64,000 nucleotides of DNA from Gnetum montanum (Eukaryota; Streptophyta; Gnetopsida; Gnetales; Gnetaceae). The DNA lies in assembly GCA_015680685.1 (NCBI GenBank), contig MNCI01008302.1, forward strand, positions 558,297 through 622,296. The letters are read 5' to 3'. This document shows, one piece after another, positions 21,783 through 33,910 of this stretch (positions are counted from its first letter, which is position 1; every line of letters starts with the position of its first letter). The notes beneath the pieces were generated by a model. The model was not told where the DNA came from. It made no database searches and worked only from the letters and a program-made list of their open reading frames with translations. Position numbers and translations under genes: made by a program.

Positions 21783-22487
21783 TGATGAGTGATGAGCTAC
21801 CCCTATGCCCAACCATACGAATCACAAAGCATTCATGTGTGATTTGGTCGAATTTCGTGGACTTTATTGTTTCTAGTGAACTAGCCCTATAGAAAGTGAA
21901 TCTAGCCTTAAGGCCAATTGTTGTCCTCCCAATTACACTTGTGATGTATGTTGTTATGGTTAAGTGTAACTAAGGCATTTGATTTTTATCATTTTGTATT
22001 TTATATTTTGGTGCTTGAAATGTAGATAAAAGGCGTTACCAAGTGAATACTTGTTACACTCAAAGCAGTCATACTTATGTATGTAATCTATCTCACTTAA
22101 TTGTCTCATTAACATAATAACTAGAAAATATTTGATAATTAATTGAAAGAATTTAATAAATAGTTGAAAATATAAAATTCATAAATAAAATAGCTAATCT
22201 ATCCAAAGTGTTGCAAGGTTTATCAGAAAGATCATCTTTATTTCCACACACATTATTATGATTAGGTACAAAAATGCTTAAATAAAGATCCTTACACTTA
22301 ATGACTCCTACTATGGGTACTTAGGAAAAAAATTCTAACTTTTAAATGGAAAAAATGCAAGAGTTTTACTACTACTGAAATCTAGATTTTCCCATAAATG
22401 TGGCTAGCAGGCATGTATTTATAGACGATGGATAGACGTTGTGTTGACAAGGCCTCATCGATGCAGCCAACCAAAGATGACTCATCA
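21783..22487 (-). repeat. 5' LTR of element C (family 2)
   Basis: It starts TGATGAGTGA and ends CATCA; the PBS is on its left and the ATTAG target duplication on its right. The TATA box (reverse TATAAATA) is at 22416-22423, with one palindromic module near 22441-22470. It is 705 bp. Relative to the 3' LTR it lacks about 170 bp of U5, near 22035. Confidence 0.88.
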
Positions 22488-23400
22488 ATTAGCAGGCTAG
22501 GGAAGGTCAAGGTGATTTCCATTGTTGACGATAGTTTACTTCACCTCATAAATATGTGAGTGAGACTTAGAATGATGGGATTTGTGCTTTTTTGCATGAA
22601 TAATTTTCATGTGTTAGTATGGACCTCACTCCTATTAAGGATAGTCTCTCATTCTATAGAAAAATTAGCCTAGATATTAGTCCATGATTATTGAGCTATG
22701 TAATCCAAGAGGCCACAAATATCAACATGATTATTGATGAGCATGGTATGACTTGAGAGATCCAATTGAAAGAGTTGTATTGATTATAGAGTGACTATCC
22801 CTATAGAAGGTTTAATGTAGATAGGACATTATTACTAGATCCATGTCACATTAAGAACTTGTTTAGTCCTATGGGTACCCACATCATGGTGTCAAACTAA
22901 CTTAATATTCATTCCTATGTTATGTTATTATTTTTCTATGCCTTAATTATTAGTAACGACTTGAGGTAGTTATTAATGTTATATGTTTGATGTCTGTTTT
23001 CAAGTTTGAAAATCTTGATAAAAAATGCTTCTACTTAGAAAGAATTGAAAGGATGCTCTAGAAGATTACCCTTACAAATAATTAATGCTTACTAGTATTT
23101 GAGCAATTTTTGAATGAGCTAGGTCATGCTAGGACTATAGGTAATATATTGCTCTTCAAAATATGGGTTTGGTTCATGTGCTACATGAGAGGAATGATCT
23201 AGGCATAGAGGAGGAATGGTCTAAGGATTTTAGGAAGCATGAATGGTAATATTAGAAAACATGAATTTTAGCTCTTTAAAATGTTCTAGTTTCATGCCTA
23301 TATGATATCATAAGTTTGATGTAGATATTAACTTGGATGTTCATATATTTAGTATTTATTATTTTTATTTGTACTTTATTTTATATTTTTATTTTAGTTT
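22488..23400. other. Flank of element C, no recognisable feature
   Basis: Apart from the target-site duplication at 22488-22492, I see only short plus-strand frames without family resemblance. It may be the upstream part of the decayed coding region that follows. Confidence 0.4.
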
Positions 23401-25345
23401 ATGAATGTAGATATGATCAAGATCTTAGAGGTTTCATATATTGAGCTAGAAAATATGAAGAAGAGGTTCTTGCAAGAAAAAAATCATACCACTCCATCTA
23501 GGGACCAGTGGTTGATGAGCTAGGGAGGAAGAAAGTACCTTCATATTTTTGAACAAGTAGGATTGTTGTCCCTATTCCTCTTGAGATATTCTAATATTTC
23601 ATTCATAGATGTCATTGCTATGATGGAATTTTACTCCAAATAACAATGATTTTTCATGGTTTGGGTGTATAGGAAGAAGGTGATATTATAGTGGAATAGG
23701 AAGTCCTTGTATTTTTGGTTTGAATGTCCTAATGATGGTTCAATTCTTAAGGATAGTAATAAGTTAAATGTAGAGAGCCAAATAATTAGGAATTGGATGT
23801 TGTATGCTAGTAAGGATTAGAATATCCTTTACTATGTGAACCAATGATTTCATCTAGTTTTATAATATCTTCATTGAGAGGATATTTTATAGGTGGACCA
23901 AGAAAAGGAGGATCATATCTTCTTAATGGTTGATAGTTATATTTAATATTATGATGAGGAGTATTTCTTTTGACTAGGCTAGCCACATAGATGACAAGGT
24001 GGCTAAGGATTTGGATAACATTAGATTAGTTAATGAAAAGGATAGCAATAACTCTGTAAATTTTAGTTTCTTTTATGACATGCCACAATGTTTTGTAGAG
24101 TTACTTGCTTACAGTGCTTGAAAGGATGAGAAAGTTCTTAGTGAGAAGGACTTTTCATCACTATTAAGTTAGCATGTTACTAGCATCATGATGATACTTC
24201 TGTTTACTATAGGAGGATTATTAGATGTGACATCCTCACAGCTAAAGAATGTGAGTCTTGCATGCTAGATAGTGTGGCATTACCTACAAAATGTTCTATT
24301 TAGGATAACCCAGTGTAGGGGATGGAGGAAATTAAGGCATGCACTATGGATATGTAGGATGGTGGACAAGCCTCCAAGAAGATGAGGGTGGATGATGTTG
24401 AGGCTATGAGTGCCTATGATTTAGAGGAAGAAAGACCAAGGGTAGAAGATACTAGGATGAAGGAGAAACAAGGTAAGTATATGTATTTACTATGTATTTC
24501 TAAATATTTTTTATGTTTTATCTAATTTATTTTAGTTTATTTTACTTATTTTTTAAATTATTTATTTATATGTTTTGACATTTATGTTTTTTATTTAATA
24601 TCTTCTTTGGATGCACTAAAGAAAGTAGAGTAGGAGAATCTAGCCAAGGTAAAAGCTAAAAGAAAAGCCAAGGAGAAAGCATAAAGAAAGGTAAGAGAAG
24701 AGGTAGATAAAAAATCAAGAAAGGAGGTAGAGCCTAGAGAAAGAGAAGTCATAGTTAAAACTTCCAAGACACCAAATGAAGAGGAGATGACAAGGAGACT
24801 ATTATTGGAATAGGTTAACTTGAATTTGCAAGATGATGTAAGTAAGTTTAACAAATAAAGTGTATAGGAAGAAATAGCCTTGATAATGGATTACTTGAGG
24901 CTCATGGCCTATTAGAGTTTAATTAGCTATCAGATGATCATGTAGGTCATGGCTTAGATGATATAAATAATGATACAATATTATCTCCTATTAAAGTTCC
25001 TAGCTTCTTACCTTCTAGGAAAAAGCTTATTTTTGATGAGACTAGGAGGAAGTAACTTGTAGGAAAGTTATTAGAAGAGAATAAGATATCTTTAGGTGAG
25101 TTAGTGGTTTTTAACTTTGGTTTTTATTTTTATACATATATGTTTTTTATCTATATTTATGTATGCTTTTTTATTTTTCATATTTTAGATTTTGTACTAA
25201 TCATGATTTTTCTATGCTTATACATGTATATATAGAGAGTTGAGAAAAATGTTTTGGAAGAGTATCAATAAATAGGAGTGGATACAGGAAATCGTGGTAT
25301 CTTTATAGAGAAATTGAGGATCCTAAAAAATACTGGTAATTTTTT
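23400..25345 (+). pseudogene. Unidentified decayed coding region with intron-like breaks
   Basis: The plus-strand frame from about 23400 reads as protein-like sequence with stops mostly at TAG, including segments 'HIFEQVGLLSLFLLRYSN' and 'FWFECPNDGSILKDSNKL'. From 24360 it becomes charged (Lys/Glu/Arg-rich) and ends at a donor-like AG|GTAAGTATATG near 24474. Coding resumes after a T-rich stretch near 24600 with a very Lys/Glu-rich, coiled-coil-like segment, and again at about 24960-25090 ('PSFLPSRKKLIFDETRR'). The latter is followed by GGTGAGTTAG, a long T-rich tract and ATATAG before 'VEKNVLEEYQ' at 25238. I do not recognise the family. It could be a host gene relic or the extra ORF of another transposon. 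It is the only stretch here with spliced-gene character outside clear retroelements. Confidence 0.4.
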
Positions 25346-26030
25346 ATAATTTTGTGAATAGTTATGATAGTGATGTTCAATTTGTATGTTAGTGAGACGA
25401 TGAATGAATTGCTTTTTCAGATTTCTAGATTTTAGTTGGCCTTGTAAAAGTGTTAGTTACGGATCTTGATTTTATGAATTCCAAATATAGCATCTTGATG
25501 TTTTGAAAAGGATTTATGCCTTGGTAGGATACAAGGTAGATATGGTTTTGCTTGTTTTAAAGAATGTTGATGCTATTAAAAATATTACTTCTTGCACAAA
25601 TACATGATTTTGTTTTGTGTTTATACTTTATTCATTTCACCATGGTACACCATGAACATTATGTACTTATATCATTGAAATATCCCATCGTCATGGTGGC
25701 ATATCATTTTTACTTATTTGTTAATGTTTTTTAATCCACTTATTAATGCTCAAGTATAATGATTACTTGTGGTTATGACTGATTATTTTGTTTGATGTAA
25801 TGATTCATGTATCTTAAATATTAAGGTTAAAGTATTTTGATGGGTGTCTTAGTTCTCTTCTATTTGAGTACTTGAGTATTGGATTGTTCATCATTGATCC
25901 TATAAACTTCATGTGATATTAGAATAGGTTGGTGAGTAACTATTTATTCAAAACAGAAATAAGAAACAACCATGACAAGAAATAAAATTTTATGTCCCAT
26001 TACCTAAGAGTCAAGTGTTGAAAGCCTTAA
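25346..26030. other. AT-rich stretch without recognisable content
   Basis: No ORF, LTR end or repeat unit stands out. TA-rich composition and a single 'caccatggtacaccatgaac' self-complementary phrase near 25638 are all I can note. Confidence 0.4.
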
Positions 26031-26039
26031 ACCATCACA

Positions 26040-26470
26040 TTTGGAAACTTTAGATGAGATTTTTACTATGAGAAAATGCTTTGGAAGGAATCCTCTTAAA
26101 AACTACCATGATGGACAATGACAATAAGATGGTGCAAATGTTTATTGCATTAAGTTTGTTTAGTAAATTTGTGCAATTGGTGGAGGAACATGATTCTGCA
26201 TACAAAATGTGAAAAACAATGGAGGAAATGTTTGAAGTTAATAATAAATCAAAGTTGGTATCCCTTTAAAACTAGTTGCATTCATTTCATTTGAAAGAAG
26301 ATGAACCTATGCCACCCTTGTTTAGAAAGTATTAGCACTGTAGGCTAGATTTCAAGCTTAAGATACATGAGTATTAGATAAAACCATAAAATTTTATTTA
26401 CTTAGGGTACTATCACTATCCTATGATGTCTTTAGACAAATTGATGAGGAGCTTCCATGGATTCCACAAT
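26040..26470 (+). pseudogene. Ty1/copia gag fragment
   Basis: The plus-strand frame contains 'DNDNKMVQMFIALSLFSKF', then 'HDSAYKMWKTMEEMF' and 'NKSKLVSL-NQLHSFHLKEDE'. This is the pattern of copia gag (UBN2-type): Trp in 'mWkxme', then 'L..qL...k...e'. One stop interrupts the clearest part. It is followed by a microsatellite and then a copia integrase piece, so most of the element between is missing. Confidence 0.65.
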
Positions 26471-26670
26471 CCAAGGTCTCTTAAAGTCACAAAACAACAA
26501 ATTTGAATAAGAAAGGAAAATGAAATCTTTGTGCTTGCTTAAATAGAGAATTTACATATGAAAGGAAGCATAATTCCCAAGGGTAGACAAGAGATTCAAG
26601 CTAACTCTGACACACTCAATCAAAGAAAACACACACTTACATGGATGATGATCAAGGCACCTTGCCAAGA

Positions 26671-26675
<5 letters not shown>

Positions 26676-26722
<47 letters not shown>
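26676..26722. repeat. (CT)n microsatellite
   Basis: An uninterrupted CT dinucleotide run of about 23 repeats, flanked by imperfect CTCT sequence on both sides. Confidence 0.97.
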
Positions 26723-26726
<4 letters not shown>

Positions 26727-26859
26727 CTCTCTTCTAAATTGAAGGTTCAAGAGGTTTATTTATGTCCTTCCCTTTGTCACAAGTTTTGGAAAGTTTAAGC
26801 TTTTCAAAATGAGGATTGAAAATGAAAAGAATATTAAGATAAGTATTTTAAGATTTGAT

Positions 26860-27240
26860 AGTGATGAGGAATATCTTTCTTTTGGATTCAAATAGTATTA
26901 TAGTAAGAATGGTATAAAAGAAGAATTCATAGTGTTGTATACATAGTTGTAAAATAGTGTTGTAGAGAGGAAAACTAGATAAATAACCAAGATGATAAGA
27001 TGTAGGATAAATGATGTTTAAGTTTTAAAATCATTGTGGATAGAAGCTACCTACTATGTTGTACATATTCTCAATATAATTTCCACTATAAATTTGAATG
27101 GAATTACTAAAGATAATAGGGAATTGTCAATGTTACATCTTCATCCATTTGGAAAACCTTGTTATGTTCATGTTTCACAAACACATCATGGAACGTTGGA
27201 CCCTAATGCCATGGTGGGTTTGCTACTCAGTTATTACTAG
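26860..27240 (+). pseudogene. Ty1/copia integrase fragment
   Basis: The last part (27034-27240) is open: 'LWIEATYYVVHILN', then 'LHPFGKPCYVHVSQ' and 'LDPNAMVGLLLSY'. These match the C-terminal side of the copia integrase domain. Upstream, a decayed version of the catalytic Glu region (QNGVVERKNR-type) is visible near 26935-26985 with frameshifts. RT does not follow; the sequence changes character directly after 27240. Confidence 0.75.
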
Positions 27241-28652
27241 ATCACAAAGCCAATCATGGGTGAAACATAAAGGATCATAAGTTGCATATTTCTTTTTATT
27301 CTCTTATTCCTATAACATAAATTTCTCACAATGAACTAAGATCCTTGCAATTCTCTTATCCAATTTCTCATAATTTTTTTACAATTTCTCACAATTTGAT
27401 CATAATTCTTTCATTCTCACAATTTTATTTGTCAATTCTTAATTTATATTCCTTAGTTTTACAAGCATTTGAATTATGTATGAAAGCTCAAATTTGTGTT
27501 TAAAGAATCTATGTTTTGGAAGCTCAATTAGAAGTATTTGATGATTTGAATTTGCAATTCTACTAAGGATTTCATATATTCCTTATTATAGAAGTTTTGC
27601 ATATTGGAGGATCTATTATTTTAACATTTGAATTAGTGTTTTATGTTAATTTGTTAAGGTTTTGGAGAGCTCTTTTGGATTTTTTTTCATCTTCACCCAT
27701 TCTCACAAAATTTCAAAAAAATTCCATGTTGTAAGCCAAATTGGCATTAAGGATTGATTTGTTTAGTATTGTTTCATAGTTCTAGATATTTTAATTATAG
27801 ATCTAATCCATTAGAGAGTTGAGTGATTGTTAATTTATCTCAAGTATGTCATTCTCAGAAGTTATTTTCAAGCCCATGTCATGAACTCATTTTCATGTCA
27901 TATCAAATCTCATCAGATGTCTAGTTTTTGAAGTTTATTATGGTCTCTAATGTATCTTAATATTGTGGCTGAATTTTGAAGAATATTTTATGTTGCTTTT
28001 CTTAGAATTGAACATTTTGTTTTTGAGTTGAAAGTCATATTAATTTGCATAGACTCCAAGGATAGCAATCAATATCATTGCTTAGGATATTGATTTTCAG
28101 AGATTCTAGCAATACCAATAGATATTATTACTCAAGATATTGATTTTCATAGATTCCACAATAAGAATTGATATGTTTGTATTATAAAAATGTTAAAGTG
28201 CTAAACATATCATTGGCTATGACTCTAGTGATTTAAATCGATATAGTTCTGTTTCATCTTATTTGATATCAATCTCACAATGTCAATTAATATGTTTGTA
28301 GGAAATTCTTGAGAGCATCTCATGACCTTCTCATCCTAGTGATAAAGATTGATAAGAATAAGTAGGATATTGATTCCAATTACACAAGGCAACATCTAAC
28401 AATATCATCAATGCTTGATATCGATCTCACATTGTCAATCAATATGTTTGTAGGAAATTCTTGAGATCTCAGTATGACCTTCTCATATTAGTGATAAGGA
28501 TTGATAAGCATAATTAGGATATTGATTCTAGTTGCACAAGGAAACATCTAACATATCATCAAATTTGTAAGTGATTTACTATCATGAGGATAGATCTTGG
28601 TCATTTTGCTTTGTGATTTCATTACATATATTTCACTATTAATCTTTGATAG
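27241..28652. repeat. Possible copia 5' LTR with internal duplications
   Basis: This non-coding, AT-rich region ends where the copia PBS begins, so its right part is probably the 5' LTR of the next copia element; I cannot fix its left end. It contains a 152-bp direct tandem duplication (28265-28416 and 28417-28561) and an older roughly 66-bp duplication near 28070-28150 with 'aggatattgattttca'. Confidence 0.45.
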
Positions 28653-28664
28653 TGGTATCAAAGC
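28653..28664 (+). promoter_or_regulatory. Copia primer-binding site (initiator tRNA-Met type)
   Basis: TGGTATCAAAGC differs by one G to A from TGGTATCAGAGC, the complement of the 3' end of initiator tRNA-Met used by most plant copia elements. Copia gag follows at about 28850. Confidence 0.8.
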
Positions 28665-28839
28665 TTTATTTTCCTCATGCTTGCAAAAGAGATTTCTAGA
28701 TGCTTATTAATATTTAATGGTTGTGAAGATTTTATTTATTGATCTGATATCATGAAAGTCATTTTACAAATTCAAGAAGTATGATCTTACATTGAAAATG
28801 GCTCTCAAATCTCACCTAATTTAAAAAATATGCTAAGAG

Positions 28840-30250
28840 AATAGAGGAGGAATTACAATAAAGATAAGAAACAAGATGCATTTGCCAAAATAATACTTAC
28901 CACAAGTATGAGTGAAGTAATTACAAGTAATTTGAATATAAAGACCTCTAAGGCATGTTGGGAAGCACTCCAAAATGAATATAAAGATAGTGATACAAAT
29001 AGGAAAATTAAGGAGTTAAGAGTTAGACTTGAATTTGAGAACATAAGGTTGTTCAAGGGTGAGCCACTTGACCACTTTCTTAAAAGTCTTACAATGTGTC
29101 TTAGAAACATTGATGACTATAATTACAACTACTCCATGGAATAGATGGTAAACAAAGTTATTTCCATGCTTTATGATGATTATAGGTTTACTAATTTTTT
29201 TGGAACTACTATTAAAACCAAGGATTTTTCTACATGTATCATTGAAGAATTAATTGTAAGTTTGATGGTACTTCAAGAGCTAAAGAATAATTCATCATCT
29301 AGGAAAGAGAATGCCTATGTTACTCAAAATCCTTAATCATCAAGAGGAAGGTGCAGTATAATAAGAGGAAGAGGAAGATCAAACTTTCAAAGATAAGATA
29401 CAACATTTCATGATCAAAGAAATTCATTCCAAGATTAGAGGGCATAGAATTTCAAAGGTTGATTTCAAATAGGTAGAGAAAATTCACGAGCAAGAGGCTT
29501 TTTTAGAAGAGAAGGATCAAATTTACAAGGATTTTAGCCAAGAGGTAATTATGATAAACCATTCGTATTAACTCCATTATGTAATTTTTGATATAGAAGG
29601 ATCATTTTAAAGATAGATGTTGGTAGAAAATAAATATTCAAAGTCTCAAAATTTGAGATACCTACAAGTCTAATCAAAGTGGTGATCAATGAAGCCAAGC
29701 ATAAGATAAGGGAAAGTGAGTCAATGATGGAAAGGGTAATGCTAACTTTGATACCTTTTACATGTCTAAATAAATTAATTATACTACATGAATTATAGAT
29801 AGTAGATGTTGTAATCACATGACATCCAATAGAAATTATTTTGTTGAATTCAAGGATGATTCCAATTTAGGCTCAATTAAGTTTGGTGATGGAGCTTTTG
29901 TTAAGGCTATAATTAAAATTGATGATGCAAGTTTTGTAAATGTTCATGACATTTTTTATGTTCCCCAATTATCAAATTCATTATTATTAGTTGGCCAAAT
30001 GCAAAGGAGGAAAAACAAGATTGTGTTTGAAAATAATGTTTACATGACTTTAGAATTTAAAAGATTGATTGCTAAAATTTCAATGCTAGAAAATTAGATT
30101 TATTATTTTGGAGCCATGAAATCAAGTGAATATGTGTAGACCTTAGTTAAGCATAAGTTGGTAAGACTTTGGAATTCAAGGCTTGGTCATGCCTCCTATC
30201 AAAATTTGATCAAATTGATGAAAAATCAGGTAGCTATTAGCATCAAATTA
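28840..30250 (+). pseudogene. Ty1/copia gag-protease-preintegrase fragment
   Basis: Gag reads at 28908-29336 with 'SKACWEALQNEYKDSD', 'LRVRLEFENIRLFKGEPL' and 'IIEELIVSLMVLQELK', the UBN2 gag pattern. A decayed CCHC zinc knuckle with a frameshift lies near 29578-29625. The protease starts near 29792: Asp-Ser-Arg-Cys-Cys-Asn-His-Met-Thr, where Gly of the DSG triad has become Arg. It continues as an open frame 29819-30097 ('FGDGAFVKA', 'DIFYVPQLSNSLLLVGQM'). The GAG-preintegrase motif 'WNSRLGHASYQNLIKLM' is at 30171-30220. Integrase, RT and RNase H are missing. Confidence 0.85.
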
Positions 30251-30259
30251 GATATATAT

Positions 30260-31060
30260 CATTTACATTTTTAAGTTATTTAATATTACGATGTTTACTA
30301 GTAAGGAAGAATGAGTATGATTGGTTTCAAGAATAAAGTATAATTGTTTTGTAATCTAGTAGTAACTTTGCTTGATTCACTTAGTGAAAAAGTTACTTGG
30401 TAATCTCAGTAACAATTACATTAGCCTAGGACATGTATCACTAACCAAGACTAGATACTTATCATCACTAGGCTAGAGTAGTTTTATATTTTCATTATAC
30501 TTAGTAATAGAATTTATATTCATTTTCACTATGTTTACGGTTAGCACAATTAAGAGCCAATAACATCATATAATCATATACCTTACTAATAGTTAAACCA
30601 TATGTTTTGCACTTACTAACTTTGAGTGAGAAGACAACCATTGTGAACTTCTTGTCAACTTACTAGTATACTTATATTATCTATTGATAGATTGGAATTT
30701 ATTCTATGTGAATGCTTGTGACTTATATGGTTGAGTGTTGAATTCCTCTATTGCTCATCATTAGCACCTTTATCAAGCATGTGTCAATGTTTGCTAGTTA
30801 GTTGTTCTTAACATAGTTTTTTGTATTAAGTATTGTCAACTATATTGTCACACTTAGAATAATTTTTCAAAACATATACAAATTTAAGCATTAACCAACT
30901 TAAAGTAGCTTCCATTCCTAAAGTAAAATCTCAACCTACTATTAATCTTAATGAAAGAAATGATAGAAACTATAAAACTATAATGAAGAAAACTGAAATG
31001 AAATGATGTAAGTAAGAATATCATATGCTCATACTAATCCTTGTTATCCTAATTTCACAT
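30260..31060. other. Unassigned AT-rich stretch
   Basis: No domain is readable. There are short repeated phrases such as 'cttagtgaaaaagttactt' and 'cactaggctagagtag', but no LTR ends that I can prove. It separates the copia relic from plus-strand gag relic D. Confidence 0.4.
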
Positions 31061-33910
31061 TCATTTTTCAATAGGATGAATAGTTTAGATGAGATTTATA
31101 AGACAAAATTATCTTGTCACTTGAACCATTAGTGCCATATGTGCTTCAAGCAACTCTACCAAGATCAAATCTTGGCCATGCACAAGGAGGGTATCAAGTT
31201 ACCAAAAATGTGACTATTAGTCAATAGAGGTTGAAGAAAGAAGGAATGCTATCATGCCAAAAAAATAGGAATAAGAGATAGAAAAGAGGGCATCTAAAAT
31301 AATTGTCCTTATAGAAAAGAAATATTTACTAATCCAAGTCTCATCATAATTAGAGCTATAGTTCTCAATCACCTGTTATATGCCCTAAAGATCCTATAAA
31401 GACAAAATTATATCCAACTTTTGTAGAAACTTTTGAAAAAGATGAGGTAGAATCTAGAGTTAGAAGGAATTCAAGGCCTAGAACCTCCAAAAAATATAGA
31501 AGACTTGAATAAAGAAGTTAATAAAGAAGAACTAGCTGGGACCATTCTCCAACTCCATCATTCTCTTCATCACGCTCATCAATAAACTCTGACAAGGAAG
31601 AATAAAGATCATGGAATCATGATAGAGAGGGAAAATGAATCATGGAAGACATACACATAAGAGAAAACATCCTAATAAAGAGGATTATAATGAAGAAGAT
31701 AGAGAAATAGGAATTAGACATGAGAGAAGAGAAAGTTATTAGCATCATAGGAGTCATCACTATAATAGAGTATATGAACTCAAAGATTATCAAAGATTAT
31801 GAAGAACTCCTATTAGCCATCTAATGCATGATTAACATTAGGGAAGCCATTTACATACCTATAAGGCTTCTAAGAGATAGTCACATCAAGCAACTAGATA
31901 TGAATAATGTTCTAATATTTAACAGAGGAAATAATGAAAACCCACAACATTATCTCCAAGCTTTTCATGATGCATGCATCCTAAAAAACATAGAGAATGA
32001 TGGGTAGAAATTAAAGTTATTTCCTAGAATACTCATAAAATAAGTATAAAGATGGTATAAAACTTTAGAATTAGAATCAATTAGAAGATGAAGTACCATG
32101 CTAGATCTTTTTAATGAAAAATATCAAACTTATTCCAAAGTGTCAAACCTAAGAAAAAAAATCCAAGGATGAAAACATGTAGCAATGAGTAGATACTATT
32201 CACTATTATATAGATGCCTAGGCCATGGATTTTTCCAAAGGATACAACTATGACATATCATTCATGGGTTCAGAAACAAAACAATAGAGGCCCTTGGAGT
32301 ATTTGACCAAGGAAGACTATTAGAGATGATAGTTCATCAAATTCAAAGGCTACTATATTATGTAGCAAAGGAAGAAGGAACTTATGTAAAGAGAATCAGT
32401 TGAAAAATACAATAGAGACCCTACTATTAGGAAAATAGATGTAAGGATTGGTGGGACAAAAGCAGAAGAAACAATAGAAGATGTGATTTAGTGAAAGATT
32501 CTACTTATTCAAAAATTAATAAATGATATTGCAATAAAGGTAGAGAAAATGTGGGATTTTGTGGATGAAAAGGTTGAAATAGCACTAAAGATAGTACAAA
32601 AGAAAACTAAATAAGATACAATAGAAATAAGAATAAGAAAAAAAAGTAAGCTTATAGATGCTTTAATTCTAAAAGTAAAAAAAAGGTTACTATAGGAGAG
32701 GCAATTATGGCTTCAAGTTTTGAAGATGATAATGGTTAGAAAGTATATCAATATAAACATCCTAATGGATGTTTTCTTATTATGACCCACTTACAAGATT
32801 TTGAGGCATATGTACTTAATTCAAAATTTGTAAAAAAGAAAATCCCTAGATGATTATCTTATTGACAAGGTAATTATAGGTAACCCTATCAACAATTATA
32901 ATATTCAAGTGAGGCCTATCCTCAATTGTAGGAGCAATACTTATAGTAATGGAAACAACCATAGTCATGGGGGGATGCCACCACCAAGGTAATAGTAGTA
33001 GTATCGATAGTTAGATCTTTACAAATGCTATGTTCAATGTCCTATATCTCTAGGCAACACTTTTGCACAAGCTTCCTCTTTCTACTATCTAATTAAGTAT
33101 TGTAGATCTATAATCCCATGCATGAGATCAAAACCTTACATGTTTCAACTAGTAGTAGGCCTTTCTCATTAAGCTCTCAATCCTCTACATAACAAAAAAG
33201 TGTCACTAGGGTAGTTAGTATAGAGAAAGAGGATAATAACAACAATGCTAGATGAAAATATAATAGATGCCCTTTCTTTCGAACAAGTCTAGAAAAGGTT
33301 GTTAGAGGAAGGACTTTATCCAATCCTATTCCTCCTATGATAGATATTCTTGCAATCATCACACTTCAAAAAAAACCAAATTAAATGCTTATAACTATCA
33401 TTTAACTCATATAGTATCAGATTAGATAAAAGCAAGAACTCTTCCTAAGAAAAGAATAGATTCTAAAAGTGATCTAATTTATTTGCAAATTGTTAAAAAT
33501 TTTCCATGTACAGCTCTATTAGACTTAGGTTTTGGAGTCAATTTGATATCTCATGAAACATACAAGGCATGAAACCTATTATCATTAAGGAAGTACAACA
33601 TAAGGCTAGAGCTAGTAGACCAATATATCACCATTCATTTGGGATAGATAGAACATGTGATGACGACTAATAATGGGTGATTTTATCTAGTATATTTTCT
33701 TGTGATTGTTGTAAAGAATGACAATAAGGATCTTCCTATTATTATTGGGAGATTGTGGCTTAGAATAATTGATGCTAAGCTAGAAATTAGAGACTTCTCT
33801 TTGGAAATTTCTAAGAAAGATGTGTAAGGATTCATACAAATGCAAAGAATTCCATGCATTACTTACGATGATAAAGGTGTAGTTGTGGATTAAAATTTTA
33901 AAATGTTAAG
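31060..33910 (+). pseudogene. Element D: plus-strand gag-protease relic related to B and C
   Basis: Despite many stops, plus-strand frames align block by block with B gag. There is a charged Arg/His/Ser stretch (31500-31800); a gag core at 31900-32340 ('NPQHYLQAFHDACILKNIEN', 'TMLDLFNEKYQTYSKVSNL'); 'VYQYKHPNGCFLIMTHLQD' at about 32737-32800, equivalent to the Cys/His cluster of B; and protease at 33470-33580, with 'DLIYLQIVKNFPCTALLDLGFGVNLIS' split over two lines of similarity. The triad is Asp-Leu-Gly. The tail 'IIGRLWLRIIDAKLEIRD' is at about 33740. No LTR of families 1 or 2 flanks it, so both ends are lost. W to stop and Q to stop changes are frequent. Confidence 0.75.

Larger units (their letters stand above)
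3608..22487 (-). mobile_element. Element C: Athila-like LTR retrotransposon, with element B nested inside
   Basis: The element is bounded by related LTRs (3608-4498 and 21783-22487) and flanked by an identical 5-bp target duplication ATTAG (3603-3607 and 22488-22492). Without nested B it is about 13.1 kb. Sense order on the minus strand is PBS, gag, protease, RT, RNase H, integrase, a long spacer, an extra 3' ORF and a polypurine tract. The RT sequence style, tRNA-Asp-type PBS and extra 3' ORF fit the Athila/Tat branch of Ty3/gypsy. Every coding block has stops, and catalytic residues are lost in RT and integrase, so it cannot move by itself. Confidence 0.9.

Noticed and set aside
24591-24854. 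Minus 87-residue Leu/Ser-rich ORF resembling a membrane protein
   Set aside because: Antisense of the Lys/Glu-rich plus-strand coding, which fits neighbouring coding blocks better.
28853-29110. Minus-strand ORF over the copia gag
   Set aside because: Antisense shadow; the plus frame carries the conserved copia gag pattern.
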